From NCBI GenBank assembly GCA_017547315.1, contig JAFYQA010000056.1, forward strand, positions 1 to 7,354: a stretch of 7,354 nucleotides of DNA, in the 5' to 3' direction. Positions 1 to 5,753 of this stretch are shown piece by piece; the first letter of the stretch is position 1; every line of letters starts with the position of its first letter. The translations under genes were made by a program, and so were the position numbers. Source of the DNA: Roseburia sp. (GTDB taxonomy: Bacteria > Bacillota_A > Clostridia > Lachnospirales > Lachnospiraceae). The notes beneath the pieces were generated by a model. The model worked only from the letters and a program-made list of their open reading frames with translations, did not search any database and had not been told where the DNA came from.

Positions 1-663
1 AATACTCCAAACAACCCTACGGGTGTTGTGTATAGTGCAGCTACTATGCAGGCAATTGCGGCTATTTTAGAGAAAAAGCAGGAAGAAATCGGACATGATA
101 TCTATCTGGTATCCGATGAACCATACCGTGAATTGGTATATGATGGAGTACAGCAGGATTTTTATACAAAGTACTATAAGAATACAATCGTCGGTTATTC
201 TTTTAGTAAATCGTTGTCACTTCCAGGAGAACGTATCGGTTATGTGGTAGTGCCAAATGAGGCATCTGATGCAGACGATTTACTTGCAGGTATTGAGATT
301 TCTAACCGTACATTAGGTTTTGTAAATGCGCCATCTATGATGCAGAAGGCAGTTGCAAAATGTTTAGAAGAACCTACAGATGTAGCGTACTATGATAAAA
401 ATCGTAAGTTATTATATGAGAATTTGACAAAGTTTGGTTTTACTTGCGTGAAACCGGAAGGTGCATTTTATCTTTGGATGAAATCTCCAGTTGCAAATGA
501 AGAAGAGTTTGTGGCAGCAGGTAAGAAATATAATCTTTTGATGGTAAAGGGTAGTGCTTTTGGATGTGCTGGTTATGTAAGATTGGCTTATTGCGTATCT
601 TATGAAATGATTGAGCGCTCGTTGCCTGCATTTGAAAAACTTGCAAAAGAGTATAACTTATAA
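1..663 (+). CDS. Class I/II PLP-dependent aminotransferase, C-terminal part (5' end outside window)
   Basis: The frame is open from the first base and encodes 220 residues up to a TAA stop. A typical member has about 390-400 residues, so roughly the N-terminal 170-180 are missing; the GTG at position 28 is internal. Counting from the first codon, it shows the family hallmarks in order: the NNPTG loop (4-8), the cofactor-binding Asp in SDEPY (D39), the Schiff-base lysine in SFSKSLSLPGERIGY (K70), and the carboxylate-binding arginine in GYVRLAYC (R194). This places it in fold-type I aminotransferases of the aspartate/aromatic group, which move an amino group between an amino acid and a 2-oxo acid in the cytoplasm. 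The exact substrate cannot be read from the sequence. It lies 54 bases upstream of hisC in the same direction with no visible terminator between, so co-transcription is likely. Family assignment is firm; substrate is unknown. Confidence 0.93.
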   Translation, partial: NTPNNPTGVVYSAATMQAIAAILEKKQEEIGHDIYLVSDEPYRELVYDGVQQDFYTKYYKNTIVGYSFSKSLSLPGERIGYVVVPNEASDADDLLAGIEISNRTLGFVNAPSMMQKAVAKCLEEPTDVAYYDKNRKLLYENLTKFGFTCVKPEGAFYLWMKSPVANEEEFVAAGKKYNLLMVKGSAFGCAGYVRLAYCVSYEMIERSLPAFEKLAKEYNL

Positions 664-717
664 TTATTCAGAGCCAAGGCAATTTTCGTAAAAGTATGAA
701 TTAGGGGAGAACGATAG

Positions 718-1773
718 ATGGGCAATTGGGAAGCAAATGTCAGAAAAGTAGTTCCATACGTGCCGGGAGAACAGCCGGCTGAGCAGAATATTATTAAATT
801 AAATACGAATGAGAATCCATATCCACCGGCACCAGGAGTAGCAGAAGCCTTGCGGGAGATGAATATTGGAAAGTTGCGGAAATATCCGGACCCAACTTGT
901 AAGGTTTTGGTGGATGCAATTGCAGAGAATTATGGTCTAAACAGTAATCAGGTATTTGTGGGCGTAGGTTCGGATGACGTACTGGCTATGATATATATGA
1001 CCTTTTTTAATAGCAAGGAGCCGATTTTATTCCCAGATATTACATATTCATTTTATGATGTATGGGCAGATGTGTTCCGTGTGCCATATGAGACAAAGCC
1101 GTTAGATGAGAATTTTTGCATTGTTAAGGAAGATTACTATGGTAAAAATGGTGGTGTGATTTTCCCGAACCCGAATGCACCGACAGGAATTTATATGGAA
1201 CTTTCTGAAGTGGAGGATATCATCGCACATAATCAGGATGTAATCGTAGTAGTTGATGAAGCGTATATTGATTTCGGTGGAGCATCAGCACTTCCATTGA
1301 TTGAAAAATATGATAATTTGTTAGTGGTGCAGACGTTTTCTAAGTCTCGTTCAATGGCTGGTATGCGTATCGGTTTTGCCATGGGTAATGAAAAATTAAT
1401 CAAATACTTAAATGATGTGAAGTATTCGTTTAATTCTTATACTATGGATGAAACTGCACTTGTGCTTGGCGTAGAGGCGATTAAGGATAAAACATATTTT
1501 GAAGAAAAATGTGAGATGATTATCGCTACAAGAGAGTGGACCAAAGAAGAATTGAAGAAATTAGGATTCTCTTTTGGAGATTCAAAGAGTAATTTCATTT
1601 TTGCTACTCATGAGAGGATTCCGGCAAAAGAATTATTTGAAGCATTAAAAGAAGCAGGGATTTATGTACGCTATTTTGCAAAACCAAGAATTGATAATTA
1701 CCTTCGAATTAGCATTGGAACGGATGGGGAAATGTTCAAGCTGATTCAGTTTTTGGAAAAATACATAAATTAA
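718..1773 (+). CDS. hisC: Histidinol-phosphate aminotransferase
   Basis: This is a complete 351-residue protein, the usual length for HisC. The enzyme converts imidazole-acetol phosphate and glutamate to histidinol phosphate and 2-oxoglutarate in histidine synthesis; in some Firmicutes (B. subtilis) it also serves tyrosine and phenylalanine synthesis. Visible hallmarks are the N-terminal LNTNENPYPP motif, NPNAPTG (151-157), the cofactor Asp in VVVDEAYIDFGG (D180), the Schiff-base lysine in TFSKSRSMAGMRIGF (K209), and the C-terminal YLRISIGT with R330 for substrate phosphate/carboxylate binding. The ATG has an AGGGGAG ribosome binding site at 703-709, 8 bases upstream. It follows another aminotransferase gene by 54 bases and is probably in its operon. 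No other his gene is in the window, so it is not in a his cluster here and its use in aromatic amino acid synthesis is equally plausible. Membership of the HisC family is clear. Confidence 0.93.
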   Translation: MGNWEANVRKVVPYVPGEQPAEQNIIKLNTNENPYPPAPGVAEALREMNIGKLRKYPDPTCKVLVDAIAENYGLNSNQVFVGVGSDDVLAMIYMTFFNSKEPILFPDITYSFYDVWADVFRVPYETKPLDENFCIVKEDYYGKNGGVIFPNPNAPTGIYMELSEVEDIIAHNQDVIVVVDEAYIDFGGASALPLIEKYDNLLVVQTFSKSRSMAGMRIGFAMGNEKLIKYLNDVKYSFNSYTMDETALVLGVEAIKDKTYFEEKCEMIIATREWTKEELKKLGFSFGDSKSNFIFATHERIPAKELFEALKEAGIYVRYFAKPRIDNYLRISIGTDGEMFKLIQFLEKYIN

Positions 1774-1783
1774 AAATCATATA

Positions 1784-1812
1784 TTTACTTTAAAACTTTA
1801 ATATGTTAAAAT
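1784..1812 (+). promoter_or_regulatory. Sigma-A promoter with extended -10 for the yerC-like gene
   Basis: A -35 TTTACT (1784-1789, 4 of 6 consensus bases) is followed by a 17-base spacer and a -10 TAAAAT (1807-1812, 5 of 6), with the extended TG at 1804-1805. Transcription would begin near 1819, giving a leader of about 30 bases with an AAAGGAG site (1837-1843) before the ATG at 1850. No terminator is seen between hisC and this promoter, so readthrough from upstream is also possible. Confidence 0.65.
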
Positions 1813-1849
1813 ATACAAGTGGTGAAGTATTCATTAAAAGGAGAAGGGC

Positions 1850-2161
1850 ATGAGCAAGAAACTTAGAACTGAGGCAGTGGATCGTCTTTTTGACGCGATT
1901 TTAAGCTTAGAGAACAGAGAAGAATGTTATATTTTTTTCGAAGATATTTGTACAATAAATGAATTACTTTCATTATCACAGCGATTCGAAGTAGCGAAGA
2001 TGCTTCGTGACCAGAAGACATATTTAGATATTGCAGAGAAGACAGGGGCGTCTACTGCGACTATTAGCCGTGTGAATCGCTCGTTGAATTATGGTAATGA
2101 TGGTTATGATATGGTATTTGCAAGAATTTGTGGGAATGAGTCAGAAAAGACAGAAAAATAA
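1850..2161 (+). CDS. yerC: TrpR-like protein of the YerC/YecD family
   Basis: The product has 103 residues and is a small all-helical protein of the TrpR/YerC-YecD family, which shares the fold of the tryptophan repressor and the DnaA C-terminal domain. A helix-turn-helix is visible at about residues 57-78 (TYLDIAEKTGASTATISRVNR), preceded by helices that in this fold form the dimer core (about 8-52). The length matches the family. It is presumably a cytoplasmic DNA-binding dimer, but the B. subtilis protein has no firmly established regulon, and I see nothing that shows tryptophan binding. The ribosome binding site AAAGGAG at 1837-1843 supports the start. It has its own promoter, and a dyad over the -10 could allow autoregulation. 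It lies after two aminotransferase genes and one gene away from pcrA; yerC is also near pcrA in B. subtilis. Family call is strong; function is inferred. Confidence 0.9.
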   Translation: MSKKLRTEAVDRLFDAILSLENREECYIFFEDICTINELLSLSQRFEVAKMLRDQKTYLDIAEKTGASTATISRVNRSLNYGNDGYDMVFARICGNESEKTEK

Positions 2162-2176
2162 GTTATAAGAATGATA

Positions 2177-2208
2177 AAGAGGATTTCGAGTTTAATCGAA
2201 ATCCTCTT
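2177..2208. terminator. Hairpin between convergent genes, probable bidirectional terminator
   Basis: A perfect 13-bp stem (2177-2189 pairing with 2196-2208) closes a 6-base loop. It sits in the 59-base gap between the stop of the yerC-like gene and the stop of the minus-strand DUF1836 gene. On the plus strand the right arm ends in CTCTT but the next T-rich run starts only about 10 bases later (TTTATTTTTCTTTT), so the classic U-tract is imperfect. On the minus strand no U-run follows. Its position between convergent genes is the main reason for the call. Confidence 0.65.
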
Positions 2209-2220
2209 ACTATTTGCGGT

Positions 2221-2838
2221 TTATTTTTCTTTTGTACCAGATGTCTGGTCTGAATGAATCTGATCAATGATGCCTTCAATGATGGCTTTCTTAATATAGA
2301 TATCATAACTTAACATGCAAATGAGAGTAAAACAATGTAACAATTCAGCTTCTTCCTCAGAAGCTCCTTCGAAAGTCTGCATAGACTTGGTGAATTTTTT
2401 AGCCACATCTTTCATGACATCTTTGGTTTCCTGATATTCTAAACTGAATACTTCATTATAGATATCGGTGAGATTTAAATGCTCGTCCTTTTTGCCGAAG
2501 TACTTGTCTGTAATAGGATTCATAATACTTTGAATATCGCTAATGCTCATTACATTTTTCAGGTAATAGATAAAGATAAGCGTTAGCATGTGGTCTTTGT
2601 TGTATTTTTTCTTTTCAGGTGGAGGGAGCAAGTCATTTTTTGCATAATTGTTGATCATAGTTTTGGTTAAAATCTTGCCATCCTTACGGTGATTAGATGG
2701 AGCAAGCTGCGATTCGATAAACGTTGTAACTTGATCCATGTATAAGTCAATATTTGGAATCTCTTCCGGTTTCACATAGTCGATACCTTTTAATCCAGTC
2801 AAAATTTCACTTAAAAACTGCTTTGCTGATGCGTCCAT
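2221..2838 (-). CDS. DUF1836 domain protein, possible MerR-like DNA-binding protein
   Basis: The product has 205 residues and belongs to the DUF1836 family of Firmicutes, whose function is not known. The signature lies at about residues 57-106: LTKTMINNYAKNDLLPPPEKKKY, then a helix with DHMLTLIFIYYLKNV, then SISDIQSIM. This order (helix-turn-helix, a proline wing with a KKY end, a long helix, then a short xxxIxxIM helix) resembles the N-terminal winged helix of MerR regulators, so DNA binding is a reasonable inference. The C-terminal half (130-195) is helical. There is no signal peptide and no clear membrane segment. I chose the ATG at 2838 because GAGGA (2848-2844) lies 5 bases upstream. The longer frame back to a TTG at 2892 begins before the predicted transcription start. 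The gene is divergent from pcrA and convergent with the yerC-like gene. DUF1836 call is good; role is unknown. Confidence 0.85.
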   Translation of the reverse strand: MDASAKQFLSEILTGLKGIDYVKPEEIPNIDLYMDQVTTFIESQLAPSNHRKDGKILTKTMINNYAKNDLLPPPEKKKYNKDHMLTLIFIYYLKNVMSISDIQSIMNPITDKYFGKKDEHLNLTDIYNEVFSLEYQETKDVMKDVAKKFTKSMQTFEGASEEEAELLHCFTLICMLSYDIYIKKAIIEGIIDQIHSDQTSGTKEK

Positions 2839-2877
2839 AAAATTCCTCGTTTCTATGAATTGAAATATCTGTATTGT

Positions 2878-2906
2878 ATTATATAGTATCAAAAACTAGA
2901 TGACAA
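2878..2906 (-). promoter_or_regulatory. Strong sigma-A promoter for the DUF1836 gene
   Basis: Read on the minus strand, a -35 TTGTCA (2906-2901, 5 of 6) is followed by a 17-base spacer and a perfect -10 TATAAT (2883-2878). Transcription would start near 2871, about 33 bases before the ATG at 2838. This places the TTG at 2892 outside the transcript and settles the gene start. Confidence 0.8.
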
Positions 2907-2971
2907 GAGATGAAGATTAAATTTTTTGAAAAAATAATATGTGATGTAGTTTTAAGAAGTTTTAATTAACA

Positions 2972-3000
2972 TTGCAAATGTGTGTTCGATTAGGTATAAT
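2972..3000 (+). promoter_or_regulatory. Sigma-A promoter for pcrA
   Basis: A -35 TTGCAA (2972-2977, 4 of 6), a 17-base spacer and a perfect -10 TATAAT (2995-3000) predict transcription from about 3007. The leader would be only about 27 bases and hold the AAAGGAG site at 3012-3018. The upstream in-frame ATG at 2980 lies between the -35 and -10 boxes and so cannot be the start from this promoter. Confidence 0.78.
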
Positions 3001-3011
3001 GAGATTTGTAA

Positions 3012-3018
3012 AAAGGAG
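3012..3018 (+). promoter_or_regulatory. Ribosome binding site of pcrA with unusual spacing
   Basis: AAAGGAG is a strong Shine-Dalgarno sequence, but it lies 15 bases before the ATG at 3034 and only 3 bases before an in-frame GTG at 3022. Neither spacing is ideal (about 5-9 bases is usual). The GTG would add four residues (M-R-R-S) to the protein. The ATG is preferred because the protein then begins MSIYDSLNEQQ, as expected for the family. Confidence 0.55.
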
Positions 3019-3033
3019 AAAGTGAGACGAAGT

Positions 3034-5283
3034 ATGAGTATTTATGATTCGTTAAATGAACAGCAGAAAGAGGCTGTTTTTCATACAAATGGACCTGTTT
3101 TGATATTAGCAGGTGCAGGTTCTGGTAAGACCCGTGTACTAACACATCGTGCGGCATATTTGATAGAGGAAGAAGGCGTGAATCCTTACCATATCATGAT
3201 GATTACCTTTACGAATAAAGCGGCAGAGGAGATGCGTGAACGTATCGATGATTTGGTGGGGTATGGTTCCGAGAGTATCTGGGTGTCTACGTTCCATTCT
3301 GCTTGTGTACGCATATTGCGCAGACATATTGACAGGATAGGTTTTGATACAAATTTTACGATTTATGATTCGGATGACCAGAAGTCTTTGATGAAGGATA
3401 TCTGTAAAAGTCTGAATATCGATACGAAGATGTATAAGGAAAAGGCATTGCTGGCGGCGATTTCTAAGGCGAAAGATGAATTGGTATCGCCACAGGAATT
3501 TTCGTTAAAGGCGGCGACTTCCGGTAATTATGGAATGAAGAAGCAGGCGGAAGTATACAGAGAGTATCAGGAACGTTTGCGCAAAAATAATGCATTGGAT
3601 TTTGATGATTTGATTGTAAAAACAATCGAATTATTTAAAACCGATGCAGAGGTACTGGATTATTATCAGGAACGTTTGCGTTATATCATGGTAGATGAGT
3701 ATCAGGATACGAATACGGCACAGTTTGAATTGATTCGTTTGTTGGCGAATAAATATAAGAATTTGTGTGTGGTAGGTGATGATGACCAGTCGATTTATAA
3801 ATTCCGTGGTGCGAATATTTATAATATTTTGAATTTTGAGCGTTATTTTCCAGAAGCAGTAACGATTAAATTAGAGGAGAATTATCGTTCCACACAGAAT
3901 ATTTTAGATGCAGCGAATGCTGTAATTGCGAATAATAAAGGCAGAAAGAGCAAGGAACTTTGGACGAGACAGGATGCAGGTGCATTACTTCGGTTTGAAC
4001 AGTTTGAAACCGGATATGATGAGGCTGATTTCGTGGCAGGTGAGATTAAGGATGTGGTGATGTTCGGTAAATATCAGTACAAGGATTGTGCTGTATTGTA
4101 TCGTACCAATGCGCAGTCACGTTTGTTTGAAGAACGTTTTATTACATCCAATATTCCTTATAAAATTGTGGGTGGTGTGAACTTCTATGCCAGAAAAGAA
4201 ATCAAGGATTTGTTATGTTATTTAAAGACGATTGACAATGCGAGAGATGATCTGGCAGTAAAACGTATTATCAATATTCCGAAACGAGGTATCGGTGCGA
4301 CTTCGATTGCGAAGGTGCAGGATTATGCAGATATGGAAGATATCAGTTTTTACACTGCGTTAAAGAAAGCAGAGGATATTCCTACACTTGGCAGGGGTGC
4401 GTCGAAGATAAAGCCATTTGTGACAACGATTCAGAGATTCCGTAGTGCAGCAGAATTTTTAGAGGTATCGAAGTTGCTGAAGATGGTGATTGAAGAGACC
4501 GGTTATTTGCAGGAGTTAGAGGCAGAAGGTACGGAGGAAGCACTTGCCCGAATCGAAAATATTGATGAATTAATCAGTAAGGCGGTTGCGTATGAAGAAG
4601 GTACGGACGAGCCGACGCTTAGTGGTTTCTTAGAAGAAGTGGCATTAGTAGCGGATATTGATAGCCTGGATGAAGAGAGTAATCATGTAGTGCTTATGAC
4701 TCTACATAGTGCCAAAGGTTTGGAATTCCCGAAAGTATTTTTGACCGGTATGGAAGATGGACTTTTCCCAAGTTATATGTCTATTACTTCGGATGATTCG
4801 GTAGAAGAGATAGAGGAAGAGCGTCGCCTGGCTTATGTAGGTATTACTCGAGCGAAGGAAGAATTAGCAGTAACTTGTGCAAGACAGCGAATGGTTCGTG
4901 GAGAAACGCAATATAATAAAGTATCCCGATTTGTAAAAGAGATTCCGGTAGAATTGATGCAAGGTGGTCCGCAGAAGATGAAGTATGTGGAGCGTAGGGA
5001 AACACCAGTAGGAAAAGCGACAACCGCTTACCGGTCGGCTATGGCGACCGGACATAAGCCATCCGGTCAGAGCATGCAGTCTATGGCATTTGCGACATTA
5101 GGCGGTCCGAAAAAGACGGATTTGGAGTATGAAGTTGGTGATACGGTAGCACATGTGAAGTTCGGTACCGGTGTGGTGAAAAGTATCATAGATGGCGGCC
5201 GTGACTATGAAGTGACCGTAGAATTTGATGCTTATGGAACAAAAAAGATGTTTGCAGGTTTTGCGAAACTCCGTAAATTATAA
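3034..5283 (+). CDS. pcrA: ATP-dependent DNA helicase PcrA/UvrD
   Basis: This is a complete superfamily 1A helicase of 749 residues, close to the usual 720-770. It unwinds DNA in the 3'-5' direction with ATP and acts in nucleotide excision repair, rolling-circle replication and removal of RecA or stalled RNA polymerase. Motifs in order: Q motif LNEQQKEAV (7-15), Walker A AGAGSGKT (26-33), motif Ia ITFTNKAA (57-64), Walker B VDEYQDTN (220-227), motif III GDDDQSIYKFRGA (248-260), motif IV EENYRST (281-287), motif V VLMTLHSAKGLEF (553-565) and motif VI EERRLAYVGITRAKE (595-609). After a variable linker, residues 699-749 (YEVGDTVAHVKFGTG to the end) form the C-terminal Tudor-like domain typical of PcrA, which contacts RNA polymerase. 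The Tudor-like tail and the Firmicutes context favour the name pcrA over uvrD or rep. It has its own promoter, divergent from the DUF1836 gene. No pcrB or ligA partner is adjacent here. All catalytic motifs are intact. Confidence 0.96.
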   Translation: MSIYDSLNEQQKEAVFHTNGPVLILAGAGSGKTRVLTHRAAYLIEEEGVNPYHIMMITFTNKAAEEMRERIDDLVGYGSESIWVSTFHSACVRILRRHIDRIGFDTNFTIYDSDDQKSLMKDICKSLNIDTKMYKEKALLAAISKAKDELVSPQEFSLKAATSGNYGMKKQAEVYREYQERLRKNNALDFDDLIVKTIELFKTDAEVLDYYQERLRYIMVDEYQDTNTAQFELIRLLANKYKNLCVVGDDDQSIYKFRGANIYNILNFERYFPEAVTIKLEENYRSTQNILDAANAVIANNKGRKSKELWTRQDAGALLRFEQFETGYDEADFVAGEIKDVVMFGKYQYKDCAVLYRTNAQSRLFEERFITSNIPYKIVGGVNFYARKEIKDLLCYLKTIDNARDDLAVKRIINIPKRGIGATSIAKVQDYADMEDISFYTALKKAEDIPTLGRGASKIKPFVTTIQRFRSAAEFLEVSKLLKMVIEETGYLQELEAEGTEEALARIENIDELISKAVAYEEGTDEPTLSGFLEEVALVADIDSLDEESNHVVLMTLHSAKGLEFPKVFLTGMEDGLFPSYMSITSDDSVEEIEEERRLAYVGITRAKEELAVTCARQRMVRGETQYNKVSRFVKEIPVELMQGGPQKMKYVERRETPVGKATTAYRSAMATGHKPSGQSMQSMAFATLGGPKKTDLEYEVGDTVAHVKFGTGVVKSIIDGGRDYEVTVEFDAYGTKKMFAGFAKLRKL

Positions 5284-5329
5284 AAAATGTTTTTTTCATA
5301 AATTTTTTATAGGATAAATGGAAAAGATA

Positions 5330-5338
5330 TGATATAAT
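5330..5338 (+). promoter_or_regulatory. Extended -10 promoter for the small membrane protein gene
   Basis: The sequence TGATATAAT gives a perfect -10 hexamer (5333-5338) with the extended TG at 5330-5331. A -35 is poor: TAGGAT at 5310-5315 is 17 bases upstream, and extended -10 promoters can do without one. Transcription would begin near 5345, about 43 bases ahead of the ATG at 5388. Confidence 0.65.
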
Positions 5339-5342
5339 CAAT

Positions 5343-5371
5343 GCATGAATGAAAACGTCATAAATTCATGC
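5343..5371 (+). promoter_or_regulatory. Stem-loop at the predicted mRNA 5' end, before the ribosome binding site
   Basis: The arms GCATGAAT (5343-5350) and ATTCATGC (5364-5371) pair perfectly around a 13-base loop. The left arm falls at the predicted transcription start and the right arm ends 3 bases before AAGGAG (5375-5380). It may protect the mRNA 5' end or tune translation. It lacks a U-run, so it is not a terminator. Confidence 0.5.
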
Positions 5372-5387
5372 GATAAGGAGTGGTATC

Positions 5388-5717
5388 ATGACAAAAGTAG
5401 AAGAACTTGTAGAAGCATTAAAAGCTGTAGAATTAGAAAATGTGAAAGAAGAGTTGATGAGCATGACAAAATTAAATGAATTATTAAAGAAAAAAGAAGA
5501 AGAGAAGAAAAAACCATGTAAGCTCGTATGGGTATTCGCAATTATCGGTGCTATCGTTGCAATAGCAGCTATTGCTTATGCTGTATACCGTTATTTTACA
5601 CCTGATTATTATGACGATTTCGAAGATGAGTTTGAAGATGAATTCGAAGATGATTTCTTCGAGGATGAAGAAGTAGTAGAATTCGAGCCAGAAGAGGAAG
5701 CGACTACAGAAGAATAA
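5388..5717 (+). CDS. Small single-pass membrane protein with acidic repeat tail, unknown function
   Basis: I do not recognise a named family. The 109-residue product has three parts. Residues 1-45 are a charged, probably helical region, with a lysine/glutamate-rich stretch KKKEEEKKK (34-42). Residues 46-68 are one hydrophobic membrane segment (LVWVFAIIGAIVAIAAIAYAV). Residues 73-109 are strongly acidic with a repeated FEDE unit (78-89) and almost no basic residues. By the positive-inside rule the N-terminus should be cytoplasmic and the acidic tail outside. The segment follows 45 charged residues, so it is more likely an anchor than a cleaved signal. An AAGGAG site at 5375-5380, 7 bases before the ATG, supports the start. 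The gene has its own promoter and terminator, so it looks monocistronic between pcrA and rlmD. A link to either neighbour is not shown. The clean translation signals make it a convincing real gene. Confidence 0.85.
   Translation: MTKVEELVEALKAVELENVKEELMSMTKLNELLKKKEEEKKKPCKLVWVFAIIGAIVAIAAIAYAVYRYFTPDYYDDFEDEFEDEFEDDFFEDEEVVEFEPEEEATTEE
5619..5654 (+). repeat. Three 12-base in-frame repeats coding for FED(E/D)
   Basis: Three successive 12-base units (5619-5630, 5631-5642, 5643-5654) differ at only a few third-codon positions and encode F-E-D-E, F-E-D-E and F-E-D-D, residues 78-89 of the small membrane protein. A degenerate fourth unit follows (FFEDEE). Such units could expand or contract by slippage without breaking the frame. 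Confidence 0.7.
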
Positions 5718-5727
5718 GAATGATAAT

Positions 5728-5753
5728 GGGGCTGCGAAAGTGCAGCCCTTTTT
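5728..5753 (+). terminator. Intrinsic terminator of the small membrane protein gene
   Basis: GGGCTGC (5729-5735) pairs perfectly with GCAGCCC (5742-5748) around a 6-base loop; a G-T pair at 5728/5749 can extend the stem. A run of five T follows (5749-5753). It starts 10 bases after the stop codon. This is the clearest terminator in the window. Confidence 0.9.

Noticed and set aside
28..30. GTG as a start of the first aminotransferase
   Set aside because: The frame is open to the first base, and the codons before it encode the conserved NTPNNPTG loop, so the true start lies outside the window.
2839..2892. N-terminal extension of the DUF1836 protein from a TTG at 2892
   Set aside because: The segment overlaps the promoter -10 and precedes the predicted transcription start; the ATG at 2838 has a good GAGGA site.
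2980..3033. N-terminal extension of PcrA from the ATG at 2980
   Set aside because: It lies inside the predicted promoter, lacks a ribosome binding site, and adds residues not usual for the family.
4864..5055. Minus-strand open frame opposite the 3' part of pcrA (and similar ones at 440-646, 3139-3327, 5859-6053, 6510-6704, 6945-7163, 7096-7326)
   Set aside because: They lie wholly or mostly opposite well-supported genes, have unlike-protein composition, and show no start signals; they are shadows of the plus-strand genes.
5280..5310. Hairpin after pcrA as a terminator (ATAAAAAAT with ATTTTTTAT)
   Set aside because: The stem is made only of A-T pairs with a long T-rich loop and no U-run after a stable stem, so it is too weak to call. 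Termination of pcrA is unresolved and readthrough into the next gene is possible.
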